Part shown: in pieces, positions 29,255-40,256 of the stretch
How the letters are laid out: the number at the start of each line of letters is the position of its first letter
Position numbering within the stretch: position 1 is the first letter of the stretch
From: Trichomonas tenax
Lineage: Eukaryota; Parabasalia; Trichomonadida; Trichomonadidae
Direction: 5' to 3'
Assembly (NCBI GenBank): GCA_023091735.1
Contig: JALKBU010000006.1
Location: 62,001 to 126,000 of the forward strand
Length of the DNA stretch: 64,000 bases
Translations under genes and position numbers: made by a program
Notes under the pieces: generated by a model
Database searches by the model: none
What the model was told of the DNA's origin: nothing
The model's input: the letters and a program-made list of their open reading frames with translations, nothing else

Positions 29255-29746
29255 ATGGTTTACAGGACTCTCATCAACATCTCCCAACTCGCCAACTGGA
29301 AGAGCAAAGCATTGCGTAAGAGCAAGTCCCTGCCAGAGTACTACATCAGCGTCGAGAGTTGGAATTACGACCATAAACAAAAATACGTTCTATATACTGT
29401 GGAGATCGGTGTACTACTAAAGATTGACAGAGGTGAGTACGTGATGATCTTTACTTTTGAAAAAAGATATAGTGAACTCAGAGCCATCTATAAGTCAATC
29501 AGGAAGCTGTTGTCTGACGAATCTAATTCCCCGCCGTTCCCTCCAAAGAAGTACATTGGAAATCTAGATAGAGAGTTCATCACAAATCGATTTCAAAAAT
29601 TGCAAAATTATTTTAGCGATCTTCCCCTTAGGTTTAGGATGGAAACAGACAATGAGTTCATAATGCAATTCGATTATAGCACAATTTATTCAATGTGGCG
29701 CTCAGGTGTTGAAGCTGACATTCATAATAAGGAGCTACCGTTTTGA
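29255..29746 (+). CDS. PX-domain protein
   Basis: The 163-residue protein has a basic N-terminal stretch (WKSKALRKSKSLPEYY) and then a phox-homology domain at about residues 28-150. FEKRYSELRAIYKSI supplies the RY-S basic motif for PtdIns3P, and PPFPPKKYIGN is the proline loop; DREFITNRFQKLQNYF is the following helix. It should associate with endosomal membranes. It is longer and less codon-biased than the PX protein at 17337-17738, to which it is related. No initiator of the TCA type precedes the ATG. Confidence 0.8.
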   Translation: MVYRTLINISQLANWKSKALRKSKSLPEYYISVESWNYDHKQKYVLYTVEIGVLLKIDRGEYVMIFTFEKRYSELRAIYKSIRKLLSDESNSPPFPPKKYIGNLDREFITNRFQKLQNYFSDLPLRFRMETDNEFIMQFDYSTIYSMWRSGVEADIHNKELPF

Positions 29747-30280
29747 AAACTGGTTCCATCCTGCTTGTTATACTTTGTAGCTATGTGAACCCACTGTTCT
29801 TGTTAGGATTATATCCTAACGAATTGTTTCATATTTATAGATTTTATATTTGCGTATTATTGTTTGTAAATTTACTTATTTTAGTATTGTAATAGTTATA
29901 ATTAAATCAACTCTTTATAAATCTCAAAAAATAATTTTTGTGCTAAATATAATTATTTATTTTTTGCCTTCAACATAATGAAATTTATATGCCATGGCCT
30001 AGTTAAGAATATCTTCTATGAAAAGCCTTTCAAAGAACAATTTTAATTTTCAACAACTTATATTTCTTATTGCATCAATATTGCATTTGAAAGTATATTT
30101 GAAATTTTATGAGAGGTTGATTCCAGCCTTTTCAGTCTTATATTAACTCTCATTTTTTGAAATTTGAGAAATCATCCCTTATGGAGTAATTTCGAGTGTG
30201 ATTGCATCGCTAATTAAGATTAGTCATGGATAAAATACAACTTATTTTATATAAAACAAAATAACACAACAAGATATAAA
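29747..30280 (+). other. Intergenic spacer, 534 bp
   Basis: This contains a small palindrome GTTAGGAT-TAT-ATCCTAAC (29802-29820) about 60 bases after the PX stop codon; otherwise AT-rich and featureless. It separates two convergent genes, so the palindrome could mark a 3' end, but that is speculative. Confidence 0.45.
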
Positions 30281-33115
30281 TTATAGGTTTTTGAGGAAAT
30301 CAAGAGGGCCAGTTAAAAAGGCAAGTGGTGTAACTTCCTTCGAGCAAGCGTCATTCAATATTTTCTGTCTTTCTTTAATGAGGTTTCCATTGATATATGA
30401 AGACTTGTTTCCAGGATTAGACATATTCAAGAGAGCTGCAGTCGTGAAAGTCATTTTAATGCTGTTCAAGCCAATCAATCGAGGAATGTGATACATGATC
30501 GGGTAGGCTATATCTCTTCCTTTATCAGTCTTAACAAGATCAACCTTGATCAAATTATTTGCTACAAATCGAACAGAAATTATTAAGGAAGCTGTGAGTT
30601 CACGGAATTTTTCTTCGACACATTCGAAATCAGTCTCATTGAATACGATGAGTATATTAAACTTAGAAATATCAAACTCAGAGTCTGAATTATCATAGTA
30701 TCTAAATATGTAATCGATTATTGATGTTTCAACTTTCCTAAACTTTCCATATTTCTGATTATGGTTTTGCTCTCCAATGGCGTCTAGGAATCTGGCAAAT
30801 CTAGGAGTGATTTGCGATGTACCAGGTGGCTCTAAAACATGTGGTGTAAAGTGAATAACGCCAATAATAACTTCATCCTTGGATGGGAGACTATCAAACT
30901 TATCTCTGAAAGTTAAGAATGATTCCATTGATATTTCTTGTACTCTATGAGAGTTATTTGGAGCAATAATTCCTGTACCAACTAGGAAAGAGAATAATTT
31001 TGGTTTACCGACGTCTAACGTTGAAGGAGGTGATTTGAAATTGAATTCTGATTGCTTGTTAATAAGTAATGATAAAGCTCTGAAATCCTCTTCAATTTCA
31101 TCGATTTCCTCTTCAGTCATATTATCTTGAGGAACCTCTGTTGAGAAAGGCGGTAATTCAACGGAATTGTTTGTCTGGGAAATTATATACTCTGAAGCTT
31201 CAAATGCAAAAATTCCGCAGGTGCCTCTGATAATAATTATTATTTTATCACTTTCTGGAAGTGATATTAATGTGATTATAGAATTTCTGATTTGATAATA
31301 GCTCGCGTTTCCTATTGCTTCTAACCTGCGAGCTGTTTCAACTGAAACTGTTCTCACGCCTGGCGTTGAAAATAACAAGCAAAACTCAAAAATTGATCGA
31401 AGATTCTCTTGTGCTCTAACATTTGGGTGATTTATCACGGATATTAAGAGCGTTCTTTCGTTGCTTGGTATTTGGAAATCATCGGATAGAGTATTAACTT
31501 CGCATATTAAATAGGCAAACAAATGAAAAACAATTTCTGGCTTTGGATGATCTTTAGATACCATTGACATTTCGATATGAGTCATAAATTGTTTAAAGTC
31601 TGGAACCTTGATAACTGTCGGAGAAAACCTTGCAAGCATGACTAAATAAACAAAGTAATCAATTGACTTTGCTGTTTCCATTATTGATGAAAGATATTTA
31701 AGTGACTTTTGAGAGTCATTCACATTTAAATTTAGCAAATGTTGAATCTGCCATGGGTTTCCATTTTCGATTGTTTTGCTTGTAACATAAGCGAATAAGC
31801 TGTCATTAATTTCACGAATTAAATCTTGTGAATGGACAACTTCAGAGATGGAAAGAAGAAGAGATGTGATTTGAATATACTTATCAATGAAGTATAATGT
31901 CTTTTTTGGAATCAATGATTTGACTGAATCGAGCAAAGGATCAATAAATGTTAAGGTGCTATATGGATGTGAGCAAATGAAGTTATTGAGATTCAATATT
32001 AAATCGAGTGTGCTTTGGGAAAAAGGATCTTTCAACTCGTTTATGATGTTATTTAATAATTTTATCATCCATACGGAATTGCATCGAACCATATTCTTGG
32101 AGCAAATCTTGATACTCGAAATCAAAGAATTTTCCCCTTCCGTTGGGTTTGCATTTAAGCAAGTTGAAAACAGTTCAAAGATATCATCAGCATACCACTT
32201 AATACTGAACAGATCAGATATTTTAGGCTGCTGTTGGCTAACCATATCAGAAATTCTTCCGAAAACCTGCAAAAGAATTTTGGAGTTTTCAGACTTATCC
32301 AACTCTTTGACATTGTTCATCATGTTAACAATGAGCTGTAAAGCATCTTCAGGTGTCGGATTGAATGGCAATTTAATTGGGAAAAACAATGAATCTCGAC
32401 TTGTACTGAAAATATTCAAGCATGAGTTGAAATATTTCATCCAACATTCAACAAATATTCTAGAAGAAGGCCATTTTGGAGTAATTTCATTAAATTTTTT
32501 CCAATTATCTTCATTTTTACTGATTAAAAGAATCCAGAACATCAAATCTACAATGTGCTGTGAAACTCGACTTGAGTTATTAAATGCAATATTATCTGCA
32601 ATCGAAAAATCAACTAATCCAATTAAAATCTTAAATAATATACAAATGGTTTGATTCGAGAATCGAGTGCTATTTACAGCGATATCTTTGAATATTGAAA
32701 TAACTTGATTTGCTTCCTCTTCCCTAAAATTATGCTTCGAAAAAAAGATTGATAAATGTAATAGCATTTTTTGGACAATTTCATTATAGTCATCTAAATC
32801 CATGTCGAATGCTTGTGTAATGAATGGTTTGTAAAAGTAATTAATGTCATTTAAAATCGATTGGCAATAATTATCTGGATGTTCAACAGAATGACAGAAT
32901 AACAAAAAGTGGGATTTAACTTGCAGTAACCATTTCATCTTTTTTGGATCATTAAATGGTATATTTGGAGTATTTGGATCTGAATTTAACGAGAAATTAG
33001 ATAGGATTTCAATTTTGGATGCATCACTCGGCAATATCGGTAGAGTGTATTCCTTGATGTCATCCGAAAAGAGGTTCATCTCGATCAAATGAGGGTGAAC
33101 TAAAGATTTTGCCAT
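30281..33115 (-). CDS. Rap/Ran-GAP domain protein (RalGAP/TSC2-like)
   Basis: The 944-residue protein has a long helical N-terminal part (about 1-690). A C-terminal Rap-GAP-type region (about 740-920) follows: ITPRFARFLDAIGEQ corresponds to the FxxFLxxLG entry of this domain, FNILIVFNETDF to the strand carrying the catalytic asparagine thumb in RapGAP (HxGNDxVxIxF), and IISVRFVANNLIKVDLV to the following core strand. The order fits the RalGAP/tuberin group, which inactivates Ral- or Rheb-type GTPases. The thumb motif is divergent, so catalytic activity is uncertain. In other organisms TSC2 acts in the same TOR pathway as Rag GTPases, one of which is at 218-1051; a link here is only a possibility. 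Confidence 0.65.
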   Translation of the reverse strand: MAKSLVHPHLIEMNLFSDDIKEYTLPILPSDASKIEILSNFSLNSDPNTPNIPFNDPKKMKWLLQVKSHFLLFCHSVEHPDNYCQSILNDINYFYKPFITQAFDMDLDDYNEIVQKMLLHLSIFFSKHNFREEEANQVISIFKDIAVNSTRFSNQTICILFKILIGLVDFSIADNIAFNNSSRVSQHIVDLMFWILLISKNEDNWKKFNEITPKWPSSRIFVECWMKYFNSCLNIFSTSRDSLFFPIKLPFNPTPEDALQLIVNMMNNVKELDKSENSKILLQVFGRISDMVSQQQPKISDLFSIKWYADDIFELFSTCLNANPTEGENSLISSIKICSKNMVRCNSVWMIKLLNNIINELKDPFSQSTLDLILNLNNFICSHPYSTLTFIDPLLDSVKSLIPKKTLYFIDKYIQITSLLLSISEVVHSQDLIREINDSLFAYVTSKTIENGNPWQIQHLLNLNVNDSQKSLKYLSSIMETAKSIDYFVYLVMLARFSPTVIKVPDFKQFMTHIEMSMVSKDHPKPEIVFHLFAYLICEVNTLSDDFQIPSNERTLLISVINHPNVRAQENLRSIFEFCLLFSTPGVRTVSVETARRLEAIGNASYYQIRNSIITLISLPESDKIIIIIRGTCGIFAFEASEYIISQTNNSVELPPFSTEVPQDNMTEEEIDEIEEDFRALSLLINKQSEFNFKSPPSTLDVGKPKLFSFLVGTGIIAPNNSHRVQEISMESFLTFRDKFDSLPSKDEVIIGVIHFTPHVLEPPGTSQITPRFARFLDAIGEQNHNQKYGKFRKVETSIIDYIFRYYDNSDSEFDISKFNILIVFNETDFECVEEKFRELTASLIISVRFVANNLIKVDLVKTDKGRDIAYPIMYHIPRLIGLNSIKMTFTTAALLNMSNPGNKSSYINGNLIKERQKILNDACSKEVTPLAFLTGPLDFLKNL

Positions 33116-33507
33116 TCTAAGATTTAGAAATCAGGGGTGTACCCTTTTTAAAAATATTAAGGTTCTTTCATTCACATGTGAATGGTAATCTATCTTTGTA
33201 TCATAACGAAACAAACAATTTAATGTGAACATTTGGATGCCAATGAGTGGTAAAGCAGCAAAGATTAGAGAATGATCCAAACAAAGCATGTGAATATATA
33301 GAAAAGGATACCATAATTTATAAACGAGGGGTTGACACTTCATTTATTAGAGTCTTCTATCAATACAAAATCAATCTTGAGATAAAATGATGACAGAAAA
33401 CGGAACACGTTCATTGTTATTATGATTTTATAGGAAAAGCAGCATATGAAAGCATTGTTGAAAAAGATCAATTGAATTCATTTTGAAAAAACAATGGAAC
33501 ATTTACT
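33116..33507 (+). other. Intergenic spacer, 392 bp
   Basis: AT-rich sequence between two minus-strand genes. No coding frame with support and no repeat are seen. Confidence 0.5.
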
Positions 33508-34725
33508 CTAAAACATCATTGTCTTGAGATGTGCAACGTAAGGTCTAATAACCTGGACCAAAGCGGAGCCGGTTGAAGAGCCAGCATCACCAATCTCAAG
33601 CCAAATAGAAGTTGATGTAAGATGATATTTCTCTGTGAATGTCTGAGCAAGGTACTTTGTAGATTGAGAATAGAGTCCACCATTAGCCCAGCCGAAAGCA
33701 AATGATGCAAACATAGCAATCTCTGGAATCAAGGAAAGATGGATTCCGAAACCGAATAAAAGCAAAATAAAATAGAAGATTGGACTAACAATTCTCTTCT
33801 TATCCATGACCTTTCTTGAGAAGAAATCACCGAGGAACGAACCAAAGTTGTAAATTGCCATGAATAAATCGTGATCGACAGTAAGTCCTCCAAATAATCT
33901 AAATGTCACGCGTGCTGGATAAGCGTAGAGTGTAAGACCTGGGTTAAACATAGACAAACACATCATGTTGATCAAGAAAACAACAGAAACGAAAAAGATC
34001 TGTGGGAACCAATTCTTGATCTCAATGAAGTCATGGAGGAAGTCCTTGATGTTAAATGTTGATTCCTTGTTGCTGAATTTAATGGAAGCTTTATAAATTG
34101 TGAAATAATAAAGGACAATTGAAACTGCAAGGAAAACACCGGTGAAAATGTAGAAAACTTGGAACGGAACGCCAACGCCCATGAGGAAGAAGGCGACCAA
34201 AGAGATCAAAGCGACTCCGAGAGGCATTGCCATAATAACATAAACTCTTGTGCTCGCTAAGTTCTTAACAACATTGAGCATATTAGGTCCGTATGATCCC
34301 TCGCATACACCAGCGAAAGCAAATGTGATGAAAGCCCAAGCTAAGTGAGGTGGGTTTTTCTGATAAGATAAAACACTGAACATTGTCATGGAAAGCATCA
34401 TAGCAAAGAGAGAAATGATAACACGTACTCTTGGGGCGAAGCAGGCGAAACAAAGGTTATGTCCGAGAACTCTGAAGATAAGATTGAAGAAGAAAACGAA
34501 TGATGTAGCCAAACCATAAAGCTTAGCATAGCTATCACCGGAAGCACCATCAGTTAAACCAAAAACGTAAGATAATCTATGTTGTAAAGAGAAACAGCAC
34601 GCATATCCCATGAAAACTGGGAGTGTGATGATAAGACCGACCCAATATGTCTTTGGCTTCTCGTCTGTGTCAGTCAGGAGGGAAATTGGAGTGCTTTCGG
34701 TGCTTTGCGGAGATTGCTTCATCAT
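33508..34725 (-). CDS. Multipass transporter, equilibrative nucleoside transporter-like
   Basis: The 405-residue protein has a soluble head of about 25 residues and about ten to eleven hydrophobic segments. Features of the ENT family include YNFGSFLGDFFSRKV (position of the ENT NxxDxxGR loop), FGWANGGLYSQSTKYLA (compare GFSNGYLSSLxM) and the last helix pair with GDAGSSTGSAL. A central cytosolic loop of about 40 residues separates the halves. Trichomonads cannot make purines or pyrimidines de novo and depend on nucleoside uptake, so such genes are expected. A general MFS transporter is the main alternative. Codons are biased to ATC, TTC and AAG, consistent with good expression. Confidence 0.58.
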   Translation of the reverse strand: MMKQSPQSTESTPISLLTDTDEKPKTYWVGLIITLPVFMGYACCFSLQHRLSYVFGLTDGASGDSYAKLYGLATSFVFFFNLIFRVLGHNLCFACFAPRVRVIISLFAMMLSMTMFSVLSYQKNPPHLAWAFITFAFAGVCEGSYGPNMLNVVKNLASTRVYVIMAMPLGVALISLVAFFLMGVGVPFQVFYIFTGVFLAVSIVLYYFTIYKASIKFSNKESTFNIKDFLHDFIEIKNWFPQIFFVSVVFLINMMCLSMFNPGLTLYAYPARVTFRLFGGLTVDHDLFMAIYNFGSFLGDFFSRKVMDKKRIVSPIFYFILLLFGFGIHLSLIPEIAMFASFAFGWANGGLYSQSTKYLAQTFTEKYHLTSTSIWLEIGDAGSSTGSALVQVIRPYVAHLKTMMF

Positions 34726-35966
34726 CAGATTTTTAGATAACTTCTCTCACAATTTTTCAGGCCGAAAATCACCCAAAAATAGACATAGAACTTCATTGCG
34801 CATCTATTTAATAATGAAATTTTCTTTGATTGCACGATAGTTTATGATCTGCCGATAACCTTCAAAAAAATTAGAAAATTAAGAAATTTTGAAAAAAATC
34901 GGGATTATCTTGTGTATTTTGGCGTTACTTGATTATCAAAATGAATAGAATATGTTTTATTATTGTACATCATCGATTTTGTTAAGTTTTTATGATTGTA
35001 ACTAAACAAGATGCCCAATTTCCATTGATGATTCGCCTAAATTTAGGCTTTACATAAAAGTTGGACCAGAAAGATATCATTATTTCTGCAAGGGGATAAT
35101 ATTGAATTGTTTTAAATGTTGAGAATCTATAAATTAAATGAATTTTTTTTGATCAAATTTAATTTGACTAGATATTGAACACATTGTCTCAGAAAGTACA
35201 AGATATTCCAATGGATTAGGAATTAATGTTTGATTATTTAGATATTGTTTCTCTATTAAACAATGAACGAATTCAAGGCTGTTATTTTATTATTGAATTC
35301 TCTTGGTTCTGTTTTTGATGTTATGAAAAAATCTTGATGCAAAGTAAATAATTGCTATTCTTCCAAATATATTACATAAAACTGTCTTTATTAATCTACA
35401 AAACAAATAACTTAGATACTGTCTATTCAATCTACAAGGCGGTTCCATCCTGGAGACACAATGTAGTAATCAAATAGATATCAAAGACAGAAATGACCTG
35501 CACATTTGGGTATATGGCCCACCACAGAGAGATCTACAGCTCTCCAAATTTGCGCCCAACAGTGCATAAATACACATTCATTTCTGTAAAATCTCGAGAT
35601 TCAAAAGTAATAAACAGTAAATTGCATCATGGAAATATATCCGAATTTTGTACACATTTCGAATATAAAGCCAAATGTGGTGGACTCCGTATATAACCCG
35701 GTTGAATTTGCCCCACATGTCCCCATTCGAGAAATCGAACAACAACGCGTCTTTCCTGGACTATTTGCTTAATAGTACTTGATTTAAAATCAAAAAAGCA
35801 ATCATTTTTGAGAAGACTGATGGTCAGTTTTATGAAATTTCGCAGATAAAATGCTCCATAAATGAAATTGAAGATAAAAATAGAATAAAAAATAAAATTG
35901 AGAGATTTGACATTGAGGTCAAAAACCGCTGGCTAATGAAGTGAAAATTTCGAATTTTATTTGACT
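34726..35966 (+). other. Intergenic spacer upstream of actin, 1.2 kb
   Basis: AT-rich spacer between the divergent transporter and actin genes. The last 500 bases would hold actin upstream elements. A TTTGCGCC string at about 35549 is a possible factor site but proves nothing alone. The short frame at 35493-35696 is judged spurious. Confidence 0.5.
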
Positions 35967-35981
35967 TCATTTTTCTTCCTA
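35967..35981 (+). promoter_or_regulatory. Initiator and 5' UTR of actin
   Basis: TCATTTTTCTTCCTA directly precedes the ATG at 35982. With A at 35969 as +1 the 5' UTR is about 13 bases. Confidence 0.82.
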
Positions 35982-37112
35982 ATGGCTGAAGAAGACGTTC
36001 AGACACTCGTTATCGATAACGGCTCTGGTATGTGCAAGGCTGGCTTCTCTGGTGATGAAGCCCCACGCTCTGTTTTCCCATCTGTTGTCGGCCGCCCGAA
36101 GTACAAACAGCAGCTTGTCGGTGGCAACGCTAAGGATGTTTTCGTTGGTGATGAGGCTTGCTCCAAGGCTGGTGTCCTCATCCTCAAGTACCCAATTGAG
36201 CACGGTATCGTTAACAACTGGGATGATATGGAGAAGATCTGGCACCACACATTCTACAACGAGCTCCGTGTTGACCCAACAGAGCACCCAGTCCTTCTCA
36301 CAGAAGCCCCACTTAACCCAAAGGCTAACCGTGAGAAAATGATCTCACTCATGTTCGACACATTCAACGTCCCATCCTTCTATGTTGGTATCCAGGCCGT
36401 TCTTTCCCTCTACTCCTCTGGCCGTACAACAGGTATCGTCTTCGATGCTGGTGATGGTGTTTCCCACACAGTTCCAATTTACGAAGGCTACTCCCTTCCA
36501 CACGCCATCATGAGACTCAACCTTGCCGGCCGTGACCTCACAGCTTGGATGGTTAAGCTCCTCACAGAGCGCGGCAACGCTTTCAACACAACAGCTGAAA
36601 AGGAAATCGTTCGTGACATTAAGGAGAAGCTTTGCTATGTTGCCCTCGATTTCGATGCTGAAATGGAGAAGGCTGCTACAGACTCATCCATCAACGTCAA
36701 CTACACACTTCCTGATGGCAACGTTATCACAGTCGGAAACGAGCGTTTCCGCTGCCCAGAAATGCTCTTCAAGCCATACTTCGATGGTATGGAGTACGAT
36801 GGTATCGACAAGACACTCTTCGATTCCATCATGAAGTGCGATATCGATGTTCGTAAGGATCTCTACGCTAACATCGTTCTTTCTGGTGGTACAACAATGT
36901 ACAAGGGCCTTCCAGAGCGTCTTGACAAGGAAATCACAGCTCTCGCTCCACCAACAATGAAGGTTAAGATTGTCGCACCAGAAGAGCGTAAGTACGCTGT
37001 TTGGGTTGGTGGTTCTATCCTTGCTTCCCTCGCTACATTCCCACAGATGGTTATCACAAAGGAGGAGTACGACGAGGCTGGCCCATCAATTGTCCACCGC
37101 AAGTGCTTCTAA
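35982..37112 (+). CDS. Actin
   Basis: The 376-residue protein has standard actin length and all hallmarks: [19 protein letters not shown] (phosphate 1 loop), [17 protein letters not shown] (phosphate 2), [30 protein letters not shown] and the C-terminus VHRKCF. Actin polymerises with ATP hydrolysis and drives the striking amoeboid spreading of trichomonads on host cells. Small deviations from typical actin include [11 protein letters not shown] and [28 protein letters not shown] near the end. Codons are heavily biased to C-ending forms, as expected for one of the most expressed genes. TTG at 35961 extends the frame, but the initiator shows that translation starts at 35982. The stop merges into TAAA, the trichomonad poly(A) signal. 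Confidence 0.98.
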   Translation: MAEEDVQTLVIDNGSGMCKAGFSGDEAPRSVFPSVVGRPKYKQQLVGGNAKDVFVGDEACSKAGVLILKYPIEHGIVNNWDDMEKIWHHTFYNELRVDPTEHPVLLTEAPLNPKANREKMISLMFDTFNVPSFYVGIQAVLSLYSSGRTTGIVFDAGDGVSHTVPIYEGYSLPHAIMRLNLAGRDLTAWMVKLLTERGNAFNTTAEKEIVRDIKEKLCYVALDFDAEMEKAATDSSINVNYTLPDGNVITVGNERFRCPEMLFKPYFDGMEYDGIDKTLFDSIMKCDIDVRKDLYANIVLSGGTTMYKGLPERLDKEITALAPPTMKVKIVAPEERKYAVWVGGSILASLATFPQMVITKEEYDEAGPSIVHRKCF

Positions 37113-37192
37113 ATTATCGGTATTTCGATTTATTTTATAATTACAAATCTTTTTTTGCAATCAAATTTAGTTCAAAATCACAATACAAAACA

Positions 37193-38815
37193 TTATTTCT
37201 TCTTTGGTGTAACTACAGATCTAAATATTGGTGCTTCAGTGTCACCTATAACGCTCATTAGTTGCTCATGCTCCTCCTGCATTTGAGCACTAATTAATTG
37301 CATCAAGTCACTCATTGAGCTTACAGAACTTGAAACAGAAGTTGAATTACGTGACGGAACGAGTGGCGCTGAGTATGTTTTAGAAACAGATGACGTTCTC
37401 AAACTCATAACATTCTTGGAAGTGATATCAACAATCTCAATAAGAGATTGAGGATTTTCCATTACTGACTCAACAGTTGGCTGATTTTCTTCCATATCGG
37501 CAAGATTGATGATACTTTCAACTGCATATTTCAACAATTTCTTGGAATTCTTGTTTTCTTTCTCGAATTCCTCAAGTATTCTCTTCTGCTTTGTATCGAG
37601 TTTGGAGATTTTGGGCTCTATTAAATCAAGTTGATCTTCCATATCGTTAAGCTTAGCATTGAGCATTTGCTCAAAGTCACCAATAGCAGATAGAACATTC
37701 TTGGCGACACTGAACGAGTTGGTAAGTGTTTGCATATATTTCCCAGCAGTTAGCTGCTGTCGTGTTAGTTGCTGCTCCCTCTGCTGAGCTTGAATCTTTG
37801 ATTCGGCAATGATTTTTGCCTTTTCAGTAAATTCAACCCTCAATTCCTTGTAACTATTTGTTATTTGTTCAACACTTTGTTGCAAATCATCGCACTTCTT
37901 TGTCAATGTTTCGATCGTAGTATTCTTAGAAATGAGCTCAGATTGCATCGATGTTGCTTCATTTGTTGCTTTTTCTAACTGTGACTTCAGTTGTTCATTT
38001 AATGACTGAAGGTGATTCTTATCCTCCTGTAATAGAACAACATTAGGACGATTCGGCTCGTTTTCTAAATCCGAGATTCTCATATTTAATCTGATCTTTT
38101 CATCAGCGTGAGAATTAATCTGTTTTTGAAGATTTGCTATTGCTGCTGCATTTTGCTGCTGCTGAGCTTTGTATTTTGCTATTTCATCTTGATTTAATGA
38201 TATTTGGGTTTTTAGCGCTGTGATTTCTTCTTGTAATTTCTTGTTTATTGATAATTGATTCTGTAAATCGGTTTGCACTGTTGTTACTTCATTTTTAGCT
38301 GAAGATGCAATCTCAAGATGTTGTGTTAGTTTTTGCTTGGAAATTGTCACTTCTTGTCTCGAGGCTGTAAGCTCTTTCTGAAGAGAAGCAATCTGATCTT
38401 GTAATTGAACTACTTGATTTGCTGCATTGCTTGAATCTTTTTCTGATTCGTCCAATCTCTTTTTTAAGTCGAGAATTTCGAGTGTAAGTTTAGCATTTTC
38501 GGCTTCTTGTGAAGAAATGGCTTTCTCAAGAGATGCAATCTTGAGATGGGCTTTTGAAAGCAAATCGATTTGTTCGTTTAATCGAGATGAAGTTTCAATA
38601 AGATCATTATGTGATCCACCATTACCTATTAATGCGATTTTCTTTATTTTTTGCCAATTTTCATTAAAGGTTGAAATTGCGAATAGAAATTGTTGGAAAT
38701 TGTCATCAGTTTCGAAAGATTTACTGACAAATTCCTTTTCTTTGTTTGAAAACTTCGTGAAGAAGTCAATTGCTTTTCCGAATTCTTCAAGCGTTTCCTG
38801 AAATTCCTCCACCAT
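37193..38815 (-). CDS. Long coiled-coil protein, unknown function
   Basis: The 540-residue protein has a helical head of about 60 residues (QETLEEFGKAIDFFTKFSNK). Nearly uninterrupted coiled coil runs from about 65 to 345, rich in Q/E/K heptads (QDQIASLQKELTASRQEV), then further helices to about 430 and a Ser-rich tail ending TPKKK. It is a structural protein of the cytoskeletal or Golgi/centrosomal type, but no family can be named. The gene converges on actin with 80 bases between the stop codons. No initiator precedes the ATG. Confidence 0.7.
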   Translation of the reverse strand: MVEEFQETLEEFGKAIDFFTKFSNKEKEFVSKSFETDDNFQQFLFAISTFNENWQKIKKIALIGNGGSHNDLIETSSRLNEQIDLLSKAHLKIASLEKAISSQEAENAKLTLEILDLKKRLDESEKDSSNAANQVVQLQDQIASLQKELTASRQEVTISKQKLTQHLEIASSAKNEVTTVQTDLQNQLSINKKLQEEITALKTQISLNQDEIAKYKAQQQQNAAAIANLQKQINSHADEKIRLNMRISDLENEPNRPNVVLLQEDKNHLQSLNEQLKSQLEKATNEATSMQSELISKNTTIETLTKKCDDLQQSVEQITNSYKELRVEFTEKAKIIAESKIQAQQREQQLTRQQLTAGKYMQTLTNSFSVAKNVLSAIGDFEQMLNAKLNDMEDQLDLIEPKISKLDTKQKRILEEFEKENKNSKKLLKYAVESIINLADMEENQPTVESVMENPQSLIEIVDITSKNVMSLRTSSVSKTYSAPLVPSRNSTSVSSSVSSMSDLMQLISAQMQEEHEQLMSVIGDTEAPIFRSVVTPKKK

Positions 38816-39474
38816 TTTTAAATTTTCAAACGTTCGGCAACATTTTATAATATGGAATATGCATCATAATGATGTATATTCTCTAGTTTTCAATTTGATT
38901 TGCGCAGATTTTGAGAATTTTCAAATTTTGATTAATTTCTTTTATCAAGCCAATAAGTAGTGCCAAAGTTATACAAAGGATAAGAAAAATGTGCATTTGA
39001 AAGATCTGATCTTGGTTCCCTAATATTTAATTTTATCAATATTTTTTTCTTCTAATAATAATTAATGGTATAAATTAATATACCAGTTGTCGTGTGTACT
39101 TTTGGTAGCTTAACACGTTCATTTACTCCATATTTTCTGCAAAACACATCAACATTTCTTATTTATATAGAAATGAACTAATAATGATCATTGAAATAGA
39201 TTGCAATTAGTATGGGTGATTGCACCAGCTTTGATTCCCAAAATTTAGGAGAAATATCTTATGAAAGAAATAGAGCTGTATAACTGGAGGAACAAATGTA
39301 GATGGTTGTGTTGATTTATAACCATAAAGGTAATATGCATTTAATGAATGATATTATTATGTTGAAAGAATTAATACGAAAGTGGAATGTTATTTCAGTG
39401 TGAAGCATCTCAAATTCTAAAATCCAAAATGAACTATAAATGAAGAGAGTAATAACTCTTCCGATTCGTGAGAT
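38816..39474 (+). other. Intergenic spacer, about 660 bp
   Basis: AT-rich sequence between the divergent coiled-coil and Rab genes, with a short imperfect palindrome TGGTATA/TATACCA around 39067-39086. Nothing else is seen. Confidence 0.45.
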
Positions 39475-39494
39475 TCAATTTATTTTTAATTTTC

Positions 39495-40088
39495 ATGGAT
39501 TTTGAATCGAATTCTTTCCTTTTCAGAGTTGTTACAATCGGAGAAACCAACGTAGGCAAAACATCCATCATTAGCAGACTCATTAACGCACGCTTTTCAG
39601 AAACAGAGACACCAACAATTGGTGGAAATTTCTTAATGCACGTAGAAACGATTCAAAATCAAAAAGTTGAATTACAAATTTGGGATACAGCAGGACAGGA
39701 AAAGTATCGCGCCTTAAGTCCGATATATTGTCGAGATGCTGCCGTTGGTCTGATTATTTTCGACCTTACAAATAAAAATTCGTTCAACAAAGTTGACAAT
39801 TGGATCAACCTATTCAAGGAAGCCGCAGATAAGGAAGCTCTCATTTATATAGTTGGAAATAAATGCGATTTAGGATCAGAATTAGAAGTGGACACAGCTG
39901 CACTCGATAAATATAAAGACCAAGGATATGGCTGTTTCCTTACATCAGCAAAAACAGGACAAGGTATTCATCAATTATTCCACGATATTTGCGAAAAGAT
40001 TCATGCATCACAGATGAAAATACGAAATGAAGGTTTTGTGCAACTAACTTCACCTCAAAAACACAAAGAAGAAGCCTCATGCTGCTAA
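39495..40088 (+). CDS. Rab-family small GTPase
   Basis: The protein is 197 residues from the ATG at 39495. It has all nucleotide-binding motifs: GETNVGKTS (G1), TPTIGG (switch I), WDTAGQEKYRAL (G3 and RabF region), NKCDL (G4) and TSAKTG (G5). The C-terminus ends CC for geranylgeranylation. It should regulate vesicle traffic on an endomembrane; the subfamily is not clear. The open frame begins at a GTG at 39468, but a TCAATTTATT initiator lies between that and the ATG, so the shorter start is used. Switch I has Gly-Gly where most Rabs have Gly-Val/Ala-Asp. The nearest relative in the window is the Rab at 46246-46821, which shares the YCR motif after switch II. Confidence 0.88.
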   Translation: MDFESNSFLFRVVTIGETNVGKTSIISRLINARFSETETPTIGGNFLMHVETIQNQKVELQIWDTAGQEKYRALSPIYCRDAAVGLIIFDLTNKNSFNKVDNWINLFKEAADKEALIYIVGNKCDLGSELEVDTAALDKYKDQGYGCFLTSAKTGQGIHQLFHDICEKIHASQMKIRNEGFVQLTSPQKHKEEASCC

Positions 40089-40256
40089 TTTTTCGTTTCG
40101 TTTTACATTATATTATCAAATTTCCTGTTTTATTGTTTATATATGCACAGTATAAATATTCACATGTTGTTTAGCCAATTAAGAAAAACACACAAATTTC
40201 ATAATGAAATCAAACAAATATTTTTATGAATTATATTCATGTATAACAATATAATA

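Noticed and set aside
29802..29820. Palindrome GTTAGGAT/ATCCTAAC as a terminator
   Set aside because: Eukaryotic mRNA 3' ends here use a TAAA signal, and an 8-bp stem in AT-rich DNA is common; it is noted in the spacer entry only.
31887..32654. 255-codon plus-strand frame
   Set aside because: It is antisense to the RalGAP-like gene, which has clear family similarity; composition explains the length.
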